This document shows, piece after piece, positions 8,874 through 13,487 of a stretch of 22,574 bases of DNA; position 1 is the first letter of the stretch, and each line of letters opens with the position of its first letter. A program made the position numbers and the translations under genes. Source of the stretch: a virus. The notes beneath the pieces were generated by a model. That model worked only from the letters and a program-made list of their open reading frames with translations. It had not been told where the DNA came from and did no database searches. The stretch covers positions 1 to 22,574 of the IMG/VR virus record IMGVR_UViG_3300020477_000145; one strand, 5' to 3'.

Positions 8874-9002
8874 TTAATCTACTACCCGATTAAATCGTTT
8901 GTGGTAGCAGGTTCTACAGTAACCTGTTGCGGTTTTCTCTCTATTAAGTGGGATTCTAACCCACTTTTCACATTTAGAATCCTTACAGGGCCATTTAGGC
9001 AT
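8874..9002 (-). CDS. Cysteine-pair mini-protein, 42 aa
   Basis: A 42-residue frame starts inside the end of the upstream 32-residue gene. It has four cysteines in a C-x4-C ... C-x2-C pattern (PCKDSKC and YCRTCYHKR), consistent with a small zinc knuckle, and is basic. Its cysteine layout and WKHP/WVRIP-like middle recall the 32-residue protein at 16843-16941, so the two may be related. The overlap and the conserved cysteine pattern, rather than length, support it as a real gene. The function is unknown. Confidence 0.6.
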   Translation of the reverse strand: MPKWPCKDSKCEKWVRIPLNREKTATGYCRTCYHKRFNRVVD

Positions 9003-9093
9003 TGGATTTCCCACAAGCATTACATCTAAAGGCGGCAAAGCCTTCGATGGTGGCGTTGAATTTGCTTTGTGTCTTACAGGTGTCGCAATCCAT
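8995..9093 (-). CDS. Zinc-ribbon mini-protein, 32 aa
   Basis: The ATG overlaps the TGA of the upstream gene (ATGA arrangement) and the frame runs 32 residues to TAA. The product is almost only a metal site: CDTCK at the N-terminus and CNACGK near the C-terminus, spaced by about 18 residues, which is ribbon geometry. Such a domain could bind RNA, DNA or a host protein. It overlaps the following 42-residue gene in another frame. The function is unknown. Confidence 0.65.
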   Translation of the reverse strand: MDCDTCKTQSKFNATIEGFAAFRCNACGKSNA

Positions 9094-9380
9094 CAGTCTC
9101 CTAAGAGTTCACGGAGCTTTTGCTTTTCCTTGGACGTTAGCTGTGTTTTCTGTTCTTCCAGTGGTGTACCCTTCAATTCTTCTTTAACGGCGTGTATTGC
9201 GTCTTTAAGCATGATTCTCGCGCGTCTCAGTTCGTACTGGTAGGCATCCATGGCTTTGTCAAGATTAATAGCGTCTTCATCCTTCAAAGTATAGGTGGCT
9301 TCGATATCAGCTCTGGCTGATTCGTATTGCTTGTCTGTTGGCGTTGTCGCGCCAAGCTTTATTGTAACTTGAGTAATCAT
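9093..9380 (-). CDS. Conserved-looking small protein, 95 aa
   Basis: The N-terminus ITQVTIKLGATTPTDKQYESARADIEATY resembles a short beta-strand domain (pattern xxIxLGATxPTxxYxN) that I associate with small hypothetical proteins in viruses and plasmids, but I cannot assign a named family or role. The remainder is a long helix rich in charged residues ending KEKQKLRELLGD. The ATG overlaps the TGA of the upstream gene and has GGAG six bases before it. It is the second gene of the minus-strand operon. The function is unknown. Confidence 0.65.
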   Translation of the reverse strand: MITQVTIKLGATTPTDKQYESARADIEATYTLKDEDAINLDKAMDAYQYELRRARIMLKDAIHAVKEELKGTPLEEQKTQLTSKEKQKLRELLGD

Positions 9381-9634
9381 TTTTTCTCCTTTATTATATC
9401 TTGTTCAAGTTTGACAGCTTTCTTAACACGTAGCATTTGTTTAGTCCAGTTGTAATAACTTCTGAGACTGTTCTCTTCTTTATTGATAAGGTAGAGACGT
9501 TCTTCCAGTTCTTGTACGTGGTTTACCAACTTTGGGTAAGTCATCTTGTATCGTTCTGCATGTGAGAACTTTTCAAACGGCTTGCATGTGCAGCGTTTAG
9601 CGGGCTTTTTCTTGTCATTTTGTTTTGGTGACAT
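9377..9634 (-). CDS. Small basic coiled-coil protein, first gene of minus operon
   Basis: I chose the ATG at 9634 (MSPKQNDKKKPAKR) because a TATA box (CTTATATG, 9656-9663) lies 29 bases upstream, which gives a leaderless transcript; a further upstream ATG at 9658 would lie inside the promoter. The 85-residue product has a basic head with CTCKPF, then a heptad-like helical region (VNHVQELEERLYLINKEENSL) and a basic tail. It may bind nucleic acid or act as a small scaffold. The function is unknown. Confidence 0.65.
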   Translation of the reverse strand: MSPKQNDKKKPAKRCTCKPFEKFSHAERYKMTYPKLVNHVQELEERLYLINKEENSLRSYYNWTKQMLRVKKAVKLEQDIIKEKK

Positions 9635-9655
9635 GATTAAGCATATACACAGTAG

Positions 9656-9663
9656 CATATAAG
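9656..9663 (-). promoter_or_regulatory. Archaeal TATA box for the minus operon
   Basis: CTTATATG on the minus strand is centred about 26-29 bases before the ATG at 9634. No ribosome site lies between, which fits a leaderless message. It is divergent from the promoter at 9773. Confidence 0.65.
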
Positions 9664-9693
9664 TCTTTGGGTGGCCGTTTCACGACGATACCC

Positions 9694-9705
9694 TGAGGGT
9701 TAAAC
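9694..9705 (+). repeat. Degenerate copy of the GGGTTAAATA intergenic element
   Basis: TGAGGGTTAAAC lies in the divergent gap between the genes starting at 9634 and 9801. It matches the first eight bases of the GGGTTAAATA core found five more times between 11.7 and 13.5 kb, but the end of the core differs and the downstream GGTGCCTTC block is absent. It is the weakest of the six copies. Confidence 0.4.
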
Positions 9706-9772
9706 AAAACGCTGTGGACATTTTGGATGGCCTGTTATGTCTTTTTTGACGTATTTCAAGGCATGCAAAACT

Positions 9773-9779
9773 ATATAAA
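9773..9779 (+). promoter_or_regulatory. TATA box with upstream GCATGC
   Basis: TATATAAA begins 28 bases before the ATG at 9801 and drives the ten-gene operon as a leaderless message. A palindromic GCATGC (9761-9766) sits six bases upstream, in the place of a factor B recognition element or an operator. Confidence 0.7.
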
Positions 9780-9800
9780 CCCACTCCGTCTGGGTATAGC

Positions 9801-10016
9801 ATGGAATCAAATCAATTGACTTCTGAAATAAGCAAGCAAGTATGTTCTGTCTGTAAGGACATAGTCAAATTCACTGAGACCCCTGTGGGGCTAATTGGTG
9901 AACACTCGTGCATCTATGTAGATTGGTGGGGTCGTGATGACAACGGTAGTCTCGGCATCGAGTACGAGTACAGGGATGAACATCCCGACTGGGACACGGA
10001 GGACGAACATGCTTGA
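9801..10016 (+). CDS. Small acidic cysteine-containing protein, 71 aa
   Basis: First gene of the ten-gene operon, translated from a leaderless ATG 28 bases after the TATA box. The product has a cysteine pair (VCSVCKD, near residue 16) and a later HSC (near residue 35), a possible three- or four-ligand metal site, followed by a strongly acidic and aromatic tail (YVDWWGRDD, EYEYRDEHPDWD). The acidic tail could mimic nucleic acid or bind a basic host protein, which is speculation. Its TGA overlaps the next ATG. The function is unknown. Confidence 0.65.
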   Translation: MESNQLTSEISKQVCSVCKDIVKFTETPVGLIGEHSCIYVDWWGRDDNGSLGIEYEYRDEHPDWDTEDEHA

Positions 10017-10155
10017 ATCTGAAATAACAAAAACAACAGGAATCCCCTGTCGCAATCAAGGCGACAAGGATTACTGCGAGTGCTACAACTGTGGCAACGA
10101 GGCATGGGACTACATAGAGTCCATATACATGGAAATATACATTGGAGGTAAGTAA
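10009..10155 (+). CDS. Cysteine-rich mini-protein, 48 aa
   Basis: The ATG at 10009 has GGAGG six bases upstream and overlaps the previous stop; a longer in-frame extension to 9934 would run across the upstream gene and is not needed. Cysteines at about residues 14, 23, 25 and 28 (PCRNQGDKDYCECYNCG) form a compact metal site, followed by an acidic, tyrosine-rich helix. The function is unknown. Confidence 0.65.
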   Translation: MLESEITKTTGIPCRNQGDKDYCECYNCGNEAWDYIESIYMEIYIGGK

Positions 10156-10319
10156 TGAGTAATAAAATAACAAGCCGCACGCATAAGAGTATGGAGACTT
10201 ATGATAAGGCATCATTAATGCAGCTACCAGATTCGGAATTGAAGGCCCATGAAGATGAGGCGTGGAAATACTGGTTAAAGGTAAAGAAGGTAAGGGATTT
10301 TCGTGCGTTGGAGGACTAA
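10155..10319 (+). CDS. Small charged helical protein, 54 aa
   Basis: TAATG overlap with the preceding gene and a GGAGGT ribosome site five bases before the ATG support this frame. The product is helical and charged (LMQLPDSELKAHEDEAWKYW, then LKVKKVRDF), with no cysteines. It reads like a small regulator or binding partner, but nothing identifies a family. The function is unknown. Confidence 0.65.
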   Translation: MSNKITSRTHKSMETYDKASLMQLPDSELKAHEDEAWKYWLKVKKVRDFRALED

Positions 10320-10597
10320 TGAGTCAGGATTTAGCTATTTATATCTGTGAACACAACTCCGACACTTATGAGGTTACAGTAACCGCATGGAGTGGTGCTC
10401 CTGATGGTGGGTATCAGTTTACTTTTACAGATAAAAAGTCACAAGGCAAACCTACCGCGCGCTGTTTTTCTATATCTGGTAAACAGTTAGAGCATTTGTA
10501 TAAGCTACATCTAATGCGTAAGATAGATGGATTAGAACAGATGGATTTCCATCGACATCTTGAAGAGGTTATAGATTACAGGGGGTTAGAGCTATGA
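10319..10597 (+). CDS. Hypothetical protein, 92 aa
   Basis: The start at 10319 is chosen because it forms TAATG with the preceding stop and has GGAGG seven bases upstream; an in-frame GTG at 10262 would lie inside the previous gene. The product begins with beta-prone sequence (LAIYICEHNSDTYEVTVTAW, GGYQFTFTD), suggesting a small alpha/beta domain, and ends in a helix (LEHLYKLHLMRKIDGLEQ). Single cysteines are present but no pair. The function is unknown. Confidence 0.65.
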   Translation: MSQDLAIYICEHNSDTYEVTVTAWSGAPDGGYQFTFTDKKSQGKPTARCFSISGKQLEHLYKLHLMRKIDGLEQMDFHRHLEEVIDYRGLEL

Positions 10598-10773
10598 AAA
10601 CATACGAGATAATGACAACCAACACCGCTTACCTTGTAATAGAGGCGATAAGCGAACAAGAAGCAATAACCAAATTAGAAAAAGAGATAGATGAGGATTA
10701 CTACTATCCTATTGATAATGCGGATTCTTGTGATGGTTGGGAAGTACGCGACGTTTATGAGGTGGAAGAATGA
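10594..10773 (+). CDS. Small alpha/beta protein, 59 aa
   Basis: ATGA overlap with the upstream stop. The layout beta-helix-beta (KTYEIMTTNTAYLVIEA, then SEQEAITKLEKEID, ending GWEVRDVYEVEE) is common among tiny virus and plasmid proteins of the kind M-x-Y-x-I ... EAxxxEEA ... WEVxDVxEV. I can name the pattern but not a function. It is strongly acidic. Confidence 0.65.
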   Translation: MKTYEIMTTNTAYLVIEAISEQEAITKLEKEIDEDYYYPIDNADSCDGWEVRDVYEVEE

Positions 10774-10943
10774 GTCAGAACGCATTAATTACTGATTTAC
10801 CTCAACACAAACAAGATGGACTGAGATGGTTATTGGGTTATCTTGATGAGGAACAGTGGGAAGATGCAGTAGTAACTGGAGAGACTGAAGATATACGCAG
10901 ATTCATAGTAAATCTAAGACTCATGGTTGAGGCGTGGGAATAA
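10770..10943 (+). CDS. Small acidic helical protein, 57 aa
   Basis: The ATG overlaps the previous TGA and is preceded by GAGGTGG. The product is predicted helical with several tryptophans (RWLLGYLDEEQWED, LMVEAWE) and no metal-binding residues. Its TAA overlaps the next ATG. The function is unknown. Confidence 0.6.
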   Translation: MSQNALITDLPQHKQDGLRWLLGYLDEEQWEDAVVTGETEDIRRFIVNLRLMVEAWE

Positions 10944-11158
10944 TGGATTTCGACAGGTTCAATCAGATGCGTGCTCGAGCTGAGGACGTATTCGATGAGG
11001 AAGACCCTGATGGATATATATGGTTGTATGTATATGGATTATATTCATTAGTAGATGCGGTATCACAACTGTCAGGTGAAATAGATGAAAGCCGAATTGT
11101 ATTAAAGCAGATAGAAGGCCATCTACATCATATGCAAATGGAGGCATGGAAAAAATGA
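10943..11158 (+). CDS. Small acidic helical protein, 71 aa
   Basis: The start at 10943 forms TAATG with the previous gene; a GTG nine bases earlier is an unlikely alternative. The product has an acidic N-terminal helix (AEDVFDEEDPDG), an aromatic segment (YIWLYVYGLYSLVDAVSQL) that may be amphipathic or membrane-associated, and a coiled-coil-like end (ESRIVLKQIEGHLHHMQ). The function is unknown. Confidence 0.6.
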   Translation: MDFDRFNQMRARAEDVFDEEDPDGYIWLYVYGLYSLVDAVSQLSGEIDESRIVLKQIEGHLHHMQMEAWKK

Positions 11159-11256
11159 TTTGTGAATGGTGTAAATTAGGAGAGGCGACACATACCTTTC
11201 ATAGTACTGATAGTGTTTGCGTTGACTGTTTCAAAGAGGGTTACGATATAGAATGA
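11155..11256 (+). CDS. Zinc-knuckle mini-protein, 33 aa
   Basis: Start and stop both overlap neighbours by four bases, and GGAGG precedes the ATG. The product is a minimal two-pair metal site: CEWC at residues 3-6 and CVDC near residues 22-25, with two histidines between. It resembles a free-standing zinc knuckle. Too short for family assignment. Confidence 0.65.
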   Translation: MICEWCKLGEATHTFHSTDSVCVDCFKEGYDIE

Positions 11257-11408
11257 GTGATAGAGCCGCAGAGATTGTGAAGAACAATCCCGAATGGGCG
11301 TTGTTGCTGATTAAGAGAGTGTTGCTTGAGAAAGAAATCGATGAGAAGCAAGACGAACTATGGGATGTCAAGAAAAAGATTAAGGAGATGATTGATGATA
11401 ACGTGTAA
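11253..11408 (+). CDS. Small coiled-coil protein, 51 aa
   Basis: Overlaps its neighbours on both sides. Residues 18-45 form a heptad-like charged helix (LLIKRVLLEKEIDEKQDEL, WDVKKKIKEMI) typical of a dimerising coiled coil. No other motif is visible. The function is unknown. Confidence 0.6.
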   Translation: MSDRAAEIVKNNPEWALLLIKRVLLEKEIDEKQDELWDVKKKIKEMIDDNV

Positions 11409-11544
11409 AGTTTGCCGTTGTGATTTAGTATGGCACTGGGAGTTCTGCCCTCGGTGTGGTAATCACGTTAGTCCATTCCTTCCAAACCAACAATACCGCG
11501 ACAAGCATAATACTTATAGTAAGAAGGTTAGGGAGGTAACTTAG
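11395..11544 (+). CDS. Zinc-ribbon mini-protein, 49 aa
   Basis: Last gene of the operon, beginning inside the preceding gene behind AAGGAG. Cysteines CKVCRC near the N-terminus and CPRCG near residue 18 form a likely zinc ribbon (CxxC ... CPxCG), followed by a polar basic tail ending SKKVREVT. CPxCG ribbons often bind nucleic acids or sit in transcription-related proteins; that is general family knowledge, not a specific call. Confidence 0.7.
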   Translation: MITCKVCRCDLVWHWEFCPRCGNHVSPFLPNQQYRDKHNTYSKKVREVT

Positions 11545-11562
11545 AGGACTCTAAAGGGGATA

Positions 11563-11631
11563 GGGGGGTAGTTTCCATAGCTAACTTCACGACATTGCAC
11601 TAATGTTTGATTCCTAAGCTACCTCCCCCCC
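11563..11631 (+). ncRNA. Structured element after the ten-gene operon
   Basis: GGGGGGTAG (11563-11571) can pair with CTACCTCCCCCCC (11619-11631), with one bulged T, enclosing an inner hairpin ACATT-GCACT-AATGT (11592-11606). The element starts about 20 bases after the operon stop. It may stabilise or terminate the operon transcript, or be a separate small RNA. No T-run follows, so a simple terminator is not obvious. Confidence 0.4.
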
Positions 11632-11710
11632 AAATTCAAACGCAAACAAGCAGTTAAGATAACTATTATCTTCTATATCTACGTGTAGGAGTCTCGGGCG
11701 GGCGCGTAGG

Positions 11711-11745
11711 ACATGCAGGGGGGTATATATACTTATCTATGCCTG
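11711..11745 (+). promoter_or_regulatory. Promoter-like block, first of a duplicated pair
   Basis: ACATGC, a G-run and TATATATA (11724-11731) followed by TATGCCTG closely match the block at 11850-11882. A transcript starting about 25 bases after the TATA box would begin near 11752, where only very short frames follow. The region 11545-11932 holds no convincing gene: it consists of the structured element, this promoter pair, one GGGTTAAATA element and the promoter at 11904. Confidence 0.45.
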
Positions 11746-11763
11746 TCATTTTCAGGAAATGTC

Positions 11764-11776
11764 CAAGGGTTAAATA
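11764..11776 (+). repeat. GGGTTAAATA intergenic element, copy B
   Basis: CCAAGGGTTAAATA is followed ten bases later by ATGGTGCCTTC, as in copies D and E. It lies between the two promoter-like blocks upstream of the gene at 11933. Confidence 0.7.
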
Positions 11777-11849
11777 CTCTTTATGGTGCCTTCGCTGTTG
11801 CTCTTGTCGTGTTTGTATATGCTGGTGTGTTACTTTTGGCATGGTAGGG

Positions 11850-11882
11850 GCATGTCGAGGGGTATATATAAAGGTATGCCTG
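11850..11882 (+). promoter_or_regulatory. Promoter-like block, second of a duplicated pair
   Basis: GCATGT, a G-run, TATATATA (11863-11870) and TATGCCTG repeat the block at 11711-11745. It would start a transcript near 11890, about 40 bases ahead of the ATG at 11933, so it may act in tandem with the TATA box at 11904. Confidence 0.45.
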
Positions 11883-11903
11883 CTCTATAGAACCACCCAT
11901 AAG

Positions 11904-11911
11904 TATATATA
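11904..11911 (+). promoter_or_regulatory. TATA box for the 11933 gene
   Basis: TATATATA starts 29 bases before the ATG at 11933, giving a leaderless message. Confidence 0.65.
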
Positions 11912-11932
11912 CCCGTATATGCTGGGTAATAC

Positions 11933-12079
11933 ATGGAGAAATTCAAACATGCAGCAATGACCTGCAAAATATGCGCCAGAAAAAGCCGCCCTTGGATAGA
12001 GTCAAGGGCCTACAAGCTAAAGTTATGCGGAGCGACCCCAGAATGTGACGCCGCCCTTAGGGGGGTGGTCGATGAGTGA
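11933..12079 (+). CDS. Cysteine-rich basic mini-protein, 48 aa
   Basis: A leaderless ATG lies 29 bases after a clear TATA box. The 48-residue product has CKIC near residue 11 and two further cysteines near 32 and 38 (LCGATPEC), a probable treble-clef or zinc-knuckle site, within a basic background (ARKSRPW, RAYKLK). This suggests nucleic-acid binding. It overlaps the next gene by eight bases. Confidence 0.65.
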   Translation: MEKFKHAAMTCKICARKSRPWIESRAYKLKLCGATPECDAALRGVVDE

Positions 12080-12296
12080 AGGCGGGCCGCGAGGTTATAA
12101 CGGCTGGCCAAATCGTGAAACGTGGCTTGTAGGTTTACACTATAATCCAGAATCTAAAGAAGACGTCTTAATGATTAAAGACTTTCTTGAGGAGGAATAT
12201 TATAATATTTGCGATAGTCATGTATTTTTCGGAGACATGATAGATTTTAACGCTATCGATTGGAGACGGCTGGAGGCGAGCGCAGAAGAGGACTAA
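12072..12296 (+). CDS. NGWxNRETW-motif small protein (DUF7249-like), 74 aa
   Basis: The start at 12072 is preferred because it has GGGGTGG just upstream and overlaps the previous stop; a GTG at 12045 would extend back through that gene. The N-terminus GYNGWPNRETWLVGLHYNPE matches a motif (NGWxNxETWxVxLW) widespread in virus and plasmid proteins grouped as DUF7249-like domains, whose role is not known to me. The remainder is an acidic helix (LMIKDFLEEEYY, RRLEASAEED). Confidence 0.65.
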   Translation: MSEGGPRGYNGWPNRETWLVGLHYNPESKEDVLMIKDFLEEEYYNICDSHVFFGDMIDFNAIDWRRLEASAEED

Positions 12297-12309
12297 AGGA
12301 ACAAGGAAA

Positions 12310-12335
12310 GGCTGACAAAGCATATAAAATCAGCC
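12310..12335 (+). other. Hairpin after the 12296 gene
   Basis: GGCTGA (12310-12315) pairs with TCAGCC (12330-12335) around an A+T-rich loop that holds CATATAAAA. It may end the two-gene transcript or be chance. It is followed directly by repeat copy C. Confidence 0.35.
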
Positions 12336-12342
12336 AAACCCC

Positions 12343-12355
12343 CAAGGGTTAAATA
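12343..12355 (+). repeat. GGGTTAAATA intergenic element, copy C
   Basis: CCAAGGGTTAAATAATC in the gap between the gene ending at 12296 and the minus-strand gene ending at 12434. The downstream block is shortened to CCTTCTCTT. Confidence 0.65.
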
Positions 12356-12380
12356 ATCATCCTTCTCTTAAAATAGAGTT

Positions 12381-12400
12381 GCAGGGATTTCGCTCCCTGC
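12381..12400 (+). terminator. Hairpin followed by T-run
   Basis: A perfect seven-base stem (GCAGGGA / TCCCTGC) with loop TTTCGC is followed by TGGCGTTTTTC. This resembles a terminator for plus-strand transcripts from the 11933 operon. Archaeal termination relies mainly on T-runs, so the stem may serve RNA stability. Confidence 0.45.
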
Positions 12401-12433
12401 TGGCGTTTTTCAGGCTCGTAATCTCTTGGGGTA

Positions 12434-12580
12434 TCAGAGGCTTTCCAGCTCGTCTATCCCTTCCTGTGCGGCATCTAAGAGCATCTGTAGCCCCTCTTTC
12501 ATTGCCATTACTTCTGTCTTCAAATCATCCACAGATGATTCAATTCTGCTTGCTGTATCGACCATATCGATTGATTCCAT
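12434..12580 (-). CDS. Small coiled-coil protein, 48 aa
   Basis: The ATG at 12580 lies 31 bases after a TATA box (12603-12611), consistent with a leaderless message. The product is an acidic continuous helix with a heptad pattern (DDLKTEVMAMKEGLQMLLDA) and no other motif. Such small coiled coils often act as dimerising partners. It was supported by its promoter and clean start rather than by homology. Confidence 0.6.
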   Translation of the reverse strand: MESIDMVDTASRIESSVDDLKTEVMAMKEGLQMLLDAAQEGIDELESL

Positions 12581-12602
12581 GATATAACCAAGTATATGCT
12601 CC

Positions 12603-12611
12603 TATATATAA
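12603..12611 (-). promoter_or_regulatory. TATA box for the 12580 gene
   Basis: CTTATATATAGG on the minus strand lies about 28-31 bases upstream of the ATG at 12580. Confidence 0.6.
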
Positions 12612-12643
12612 GCTATCGTCGTATGTATTTCTGCGAAATTCTG

Positions 12644-12656
12644 CAAGGGTTAAATA
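12644..12656 (+). repeat. GGGTTAAATA intergenic element, copy D
   Basis: GCAAGGGTTAAATAATCGA is followed by TTTTGGTCCTCTTC. It shares TTCTGCAAGGGTTAAATAA with copy F and the downstream block with copy E. It lies in the gap between two minus-strand genes. Confidence 0.7.
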
Positions 12657-12692
12657 ATCGATTTTGGTCCTCTTCTTCATCCATTAGGCTGT

Positions 12693-12721
12693 CCCTCCAA
12701 ATGGAGGGGCGACAAAGCCCC
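12693..12721 (-). other. Two overlapping, mutually exclusive hairpins
   Basis: CCCTCC-AAAT-GGAGGG (12693-12708) and GGGGC-GACAAA-GCCCC (12706-12721) share the central G-run, so only one stem can form fully at a time. They lie just after the stop of the minus-strand gene 12729-13085 and may end or protect its transcript, or act as a switch. Confidence 0.4.
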
Positions 12722-12728
12722 TCTCCTC

Positions 12729-13085
12729 TCACTCTACCACCTCCTCTTTGGCTTTTAGGACCTTTTCCTGTCTCCTCTCGGCTCTGGCAATGCATTTCTT
12801 TACTTCCCTCTTTATGCGCTTCTTAAACGCAGGTATTGCATTGTCGCAGTAGTAACCACCACACCATCCAAATCCGCTTGTTGGCACGGTTACAGATGGC
12901 GAGTAGTCCTCTACCCAGTAGGTGTCCCAAGATACCAGTTCACCTGTTCTGTTGTTCACAGCAAGACACGTCATCTTATCCTCTTCGACTCCTCTGTGTC
13001 CTCCGTCGCTGTGCATTCTCACACTTGCTACGATGGTATACTCACCGTTTCTCGTGTTCACTTTTGTTGTTGTGTTCGGTTCCAT
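12729..13085 (-). CDS. Hypothetical protein with Cys-Cys and basic tail, 118 aa
   Basis: The start at 13085 is chosen because AGGAGA lies five bases upstream and a TATA box (13117-13124) places transcription a few bases before it; the ATG at 13133 lies above the TATA box. The product has a beta-rich N-terminal half (EYTIVASVRMHSDGG, KMTCLAVNNRTGELVSW), a glycine/aromatic segment with two cysteines (GFGWCGGYYC) and a strongly basic helical tail (FKKRIKREVKKCIARAERR). The tail suggests nucleic-acid contact. I do not recognise a family. Confidence 0.65.
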   Translation of the reverse strand: MEPNTTTKVNTRNGEYTIVASVRMHSDGGHRGVEEDKMTCLAVNNRTGELVSWDTYWVEDYSPSVTVPTSGFGWCGGYYCDNAIPAFKKRIKREVKKCIARAERRQEKVLKAKEEVVE

Positions 13086-13116
13086 AGTTTCTCCTACGTT
13101 TCCGTAGGCATATGAG

Positions 13117-13124
13117 TATATAAG
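13117..13124 (-). promoter_or_regulatory. TATA box for the 13085 gene
   Basis: CTTATATAC on the minus strand predicts transcription starting near 13097, leaving a short leader that carries the AGGAGA ribosome site. This first gene is one of the few here that appears not to be leaderless. Confidence 0.6.
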
Positions 13125-13156
13125 TATTTGCATATACTCAAATAACTCAAAATGTG

Positions 13157-13169
13157 CACGGGTTAAATA
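13157..13169 (+). repeat. GGGTTAAATA intergenic element, copy E
   Basis: GCACGGGTTAAATAACCGA then TTTTGGTGCCTTCT, the fullest version of the element. It lies in the divergent gap between the genes starting at 13085 and 13256. Confidence 0.7.
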
Positions 13170-13203
13170 ACCGATTTTGGTGCCTTCTACATCTCCTTAG
13201 GTA

Positions 13204-13220
13204 TACAACCTCAGGTTGTA
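13204..13220 (+). promoter_or_regulatory. Perfect 8-1-8 palindrome, candidate operator
   Basis: TACAACCT-C-AGGTTGTA is a perfect inverted repeat ending seven bases before the TATA box at 13227. This is a typical place for an archaeal activator or repressor dimer. Confidence 0.55.
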
Positions 13221-13226
13221 GAAAGC

Positions 13227-13234
13227 TTTATAAG
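13227..13234 (+). promoter_or_regulatory. TATA box for the 13256 gene
   Basis: TTTATAAG lies 29 bases before the ATG at 13256 and is followed by AAGCATGCC, which resembles the AAGCATGCTT palindrome at 15170. Confidence 0.65.
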
Positions 13235-13255
13235 CAAGCATGCCTGCTACTATGC

Positions 13256-13405
13256 ATGGTCGATATCGACTACATTGGTGCGATGGCTGAAGAGTCCTAC
13301 GATGAGTGGGTGGCCGACGGTGATTACCGTATGTCTACTCTTCAGGAAGCCCGTGATATGATTGAAGAAATCATAGAGCGATTCCAAAGCTCCGGTCTTT
13401 TGTAG
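13256..13405 (+). CDS. Small acidic protein, 49 aa
   Basis: The ATG at 13256 fits a leaderless start 29 bases after the TATA box; an ATG four bases earlier is in a different frame that stops after 12 residues. The product is acidic and helical (EESYDEWVADGDYRMS, ARDMIEEIIERF). A strong hairpin terminator follows. The gene is flanked by a palindromic operator candidate and by two GGGTTAAATA elements. The function is unknown. Confidence 0.6.
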   Translation: MVDIDYIGAMAEESYDEWVADGDYRMSTLQEARDMIEEIIERFQSSGLL

Positions 13406-13430
13406 ACGCACCAATACAGCATCCGCACCC

Positions 13431-13475
13431 GGGATTCGACCCCCTTGGAATGGGGGTCATCCCAACCTGTTTTTT
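13431..13475 (+). terminator. Strong two-part hairpin with T6
   Basis: GGGAT (13431-13435) pairs with ATCCC (13459-13463), enclosing a two-base bulge and a perfect seven-base stem GACCCCC/GGGGGTC with loop TTGGAAT. Six T follow at 13470-13475. It follows the 13256 gene and reads as a terminator. On the minus strand the sequence resembles tRNA pieces (see findings). Confidence 0.6.
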
Positions 13476-13487
13476 CACGTTTTTCTG

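Noticed and set aside
12596-13107. Several plus-strand frames of 60-83 residues
   Set aside because: They are antisense to the minus-strand gene at 12729-13085, which has a TATA box, a ribosome site and balanced composition. Their Ser/Leu/Cys-rich sequences are typical of shadows.
13154-13255. Upstream extension of the 13256 gene to 83 residues
   Set aside because: The extension runs through repeat copy E, the palindrome and the TATA box. The leaderless start at 13256 explains these signals better.
13419-13466. A complete tRNA gene
   Set aside because: Only an anticodon-like stem-loop and a T-loop/acceptor-like string are present, directly joined. No D-arm, 5' acceptor strand or matching T-stem can be found on either strand.
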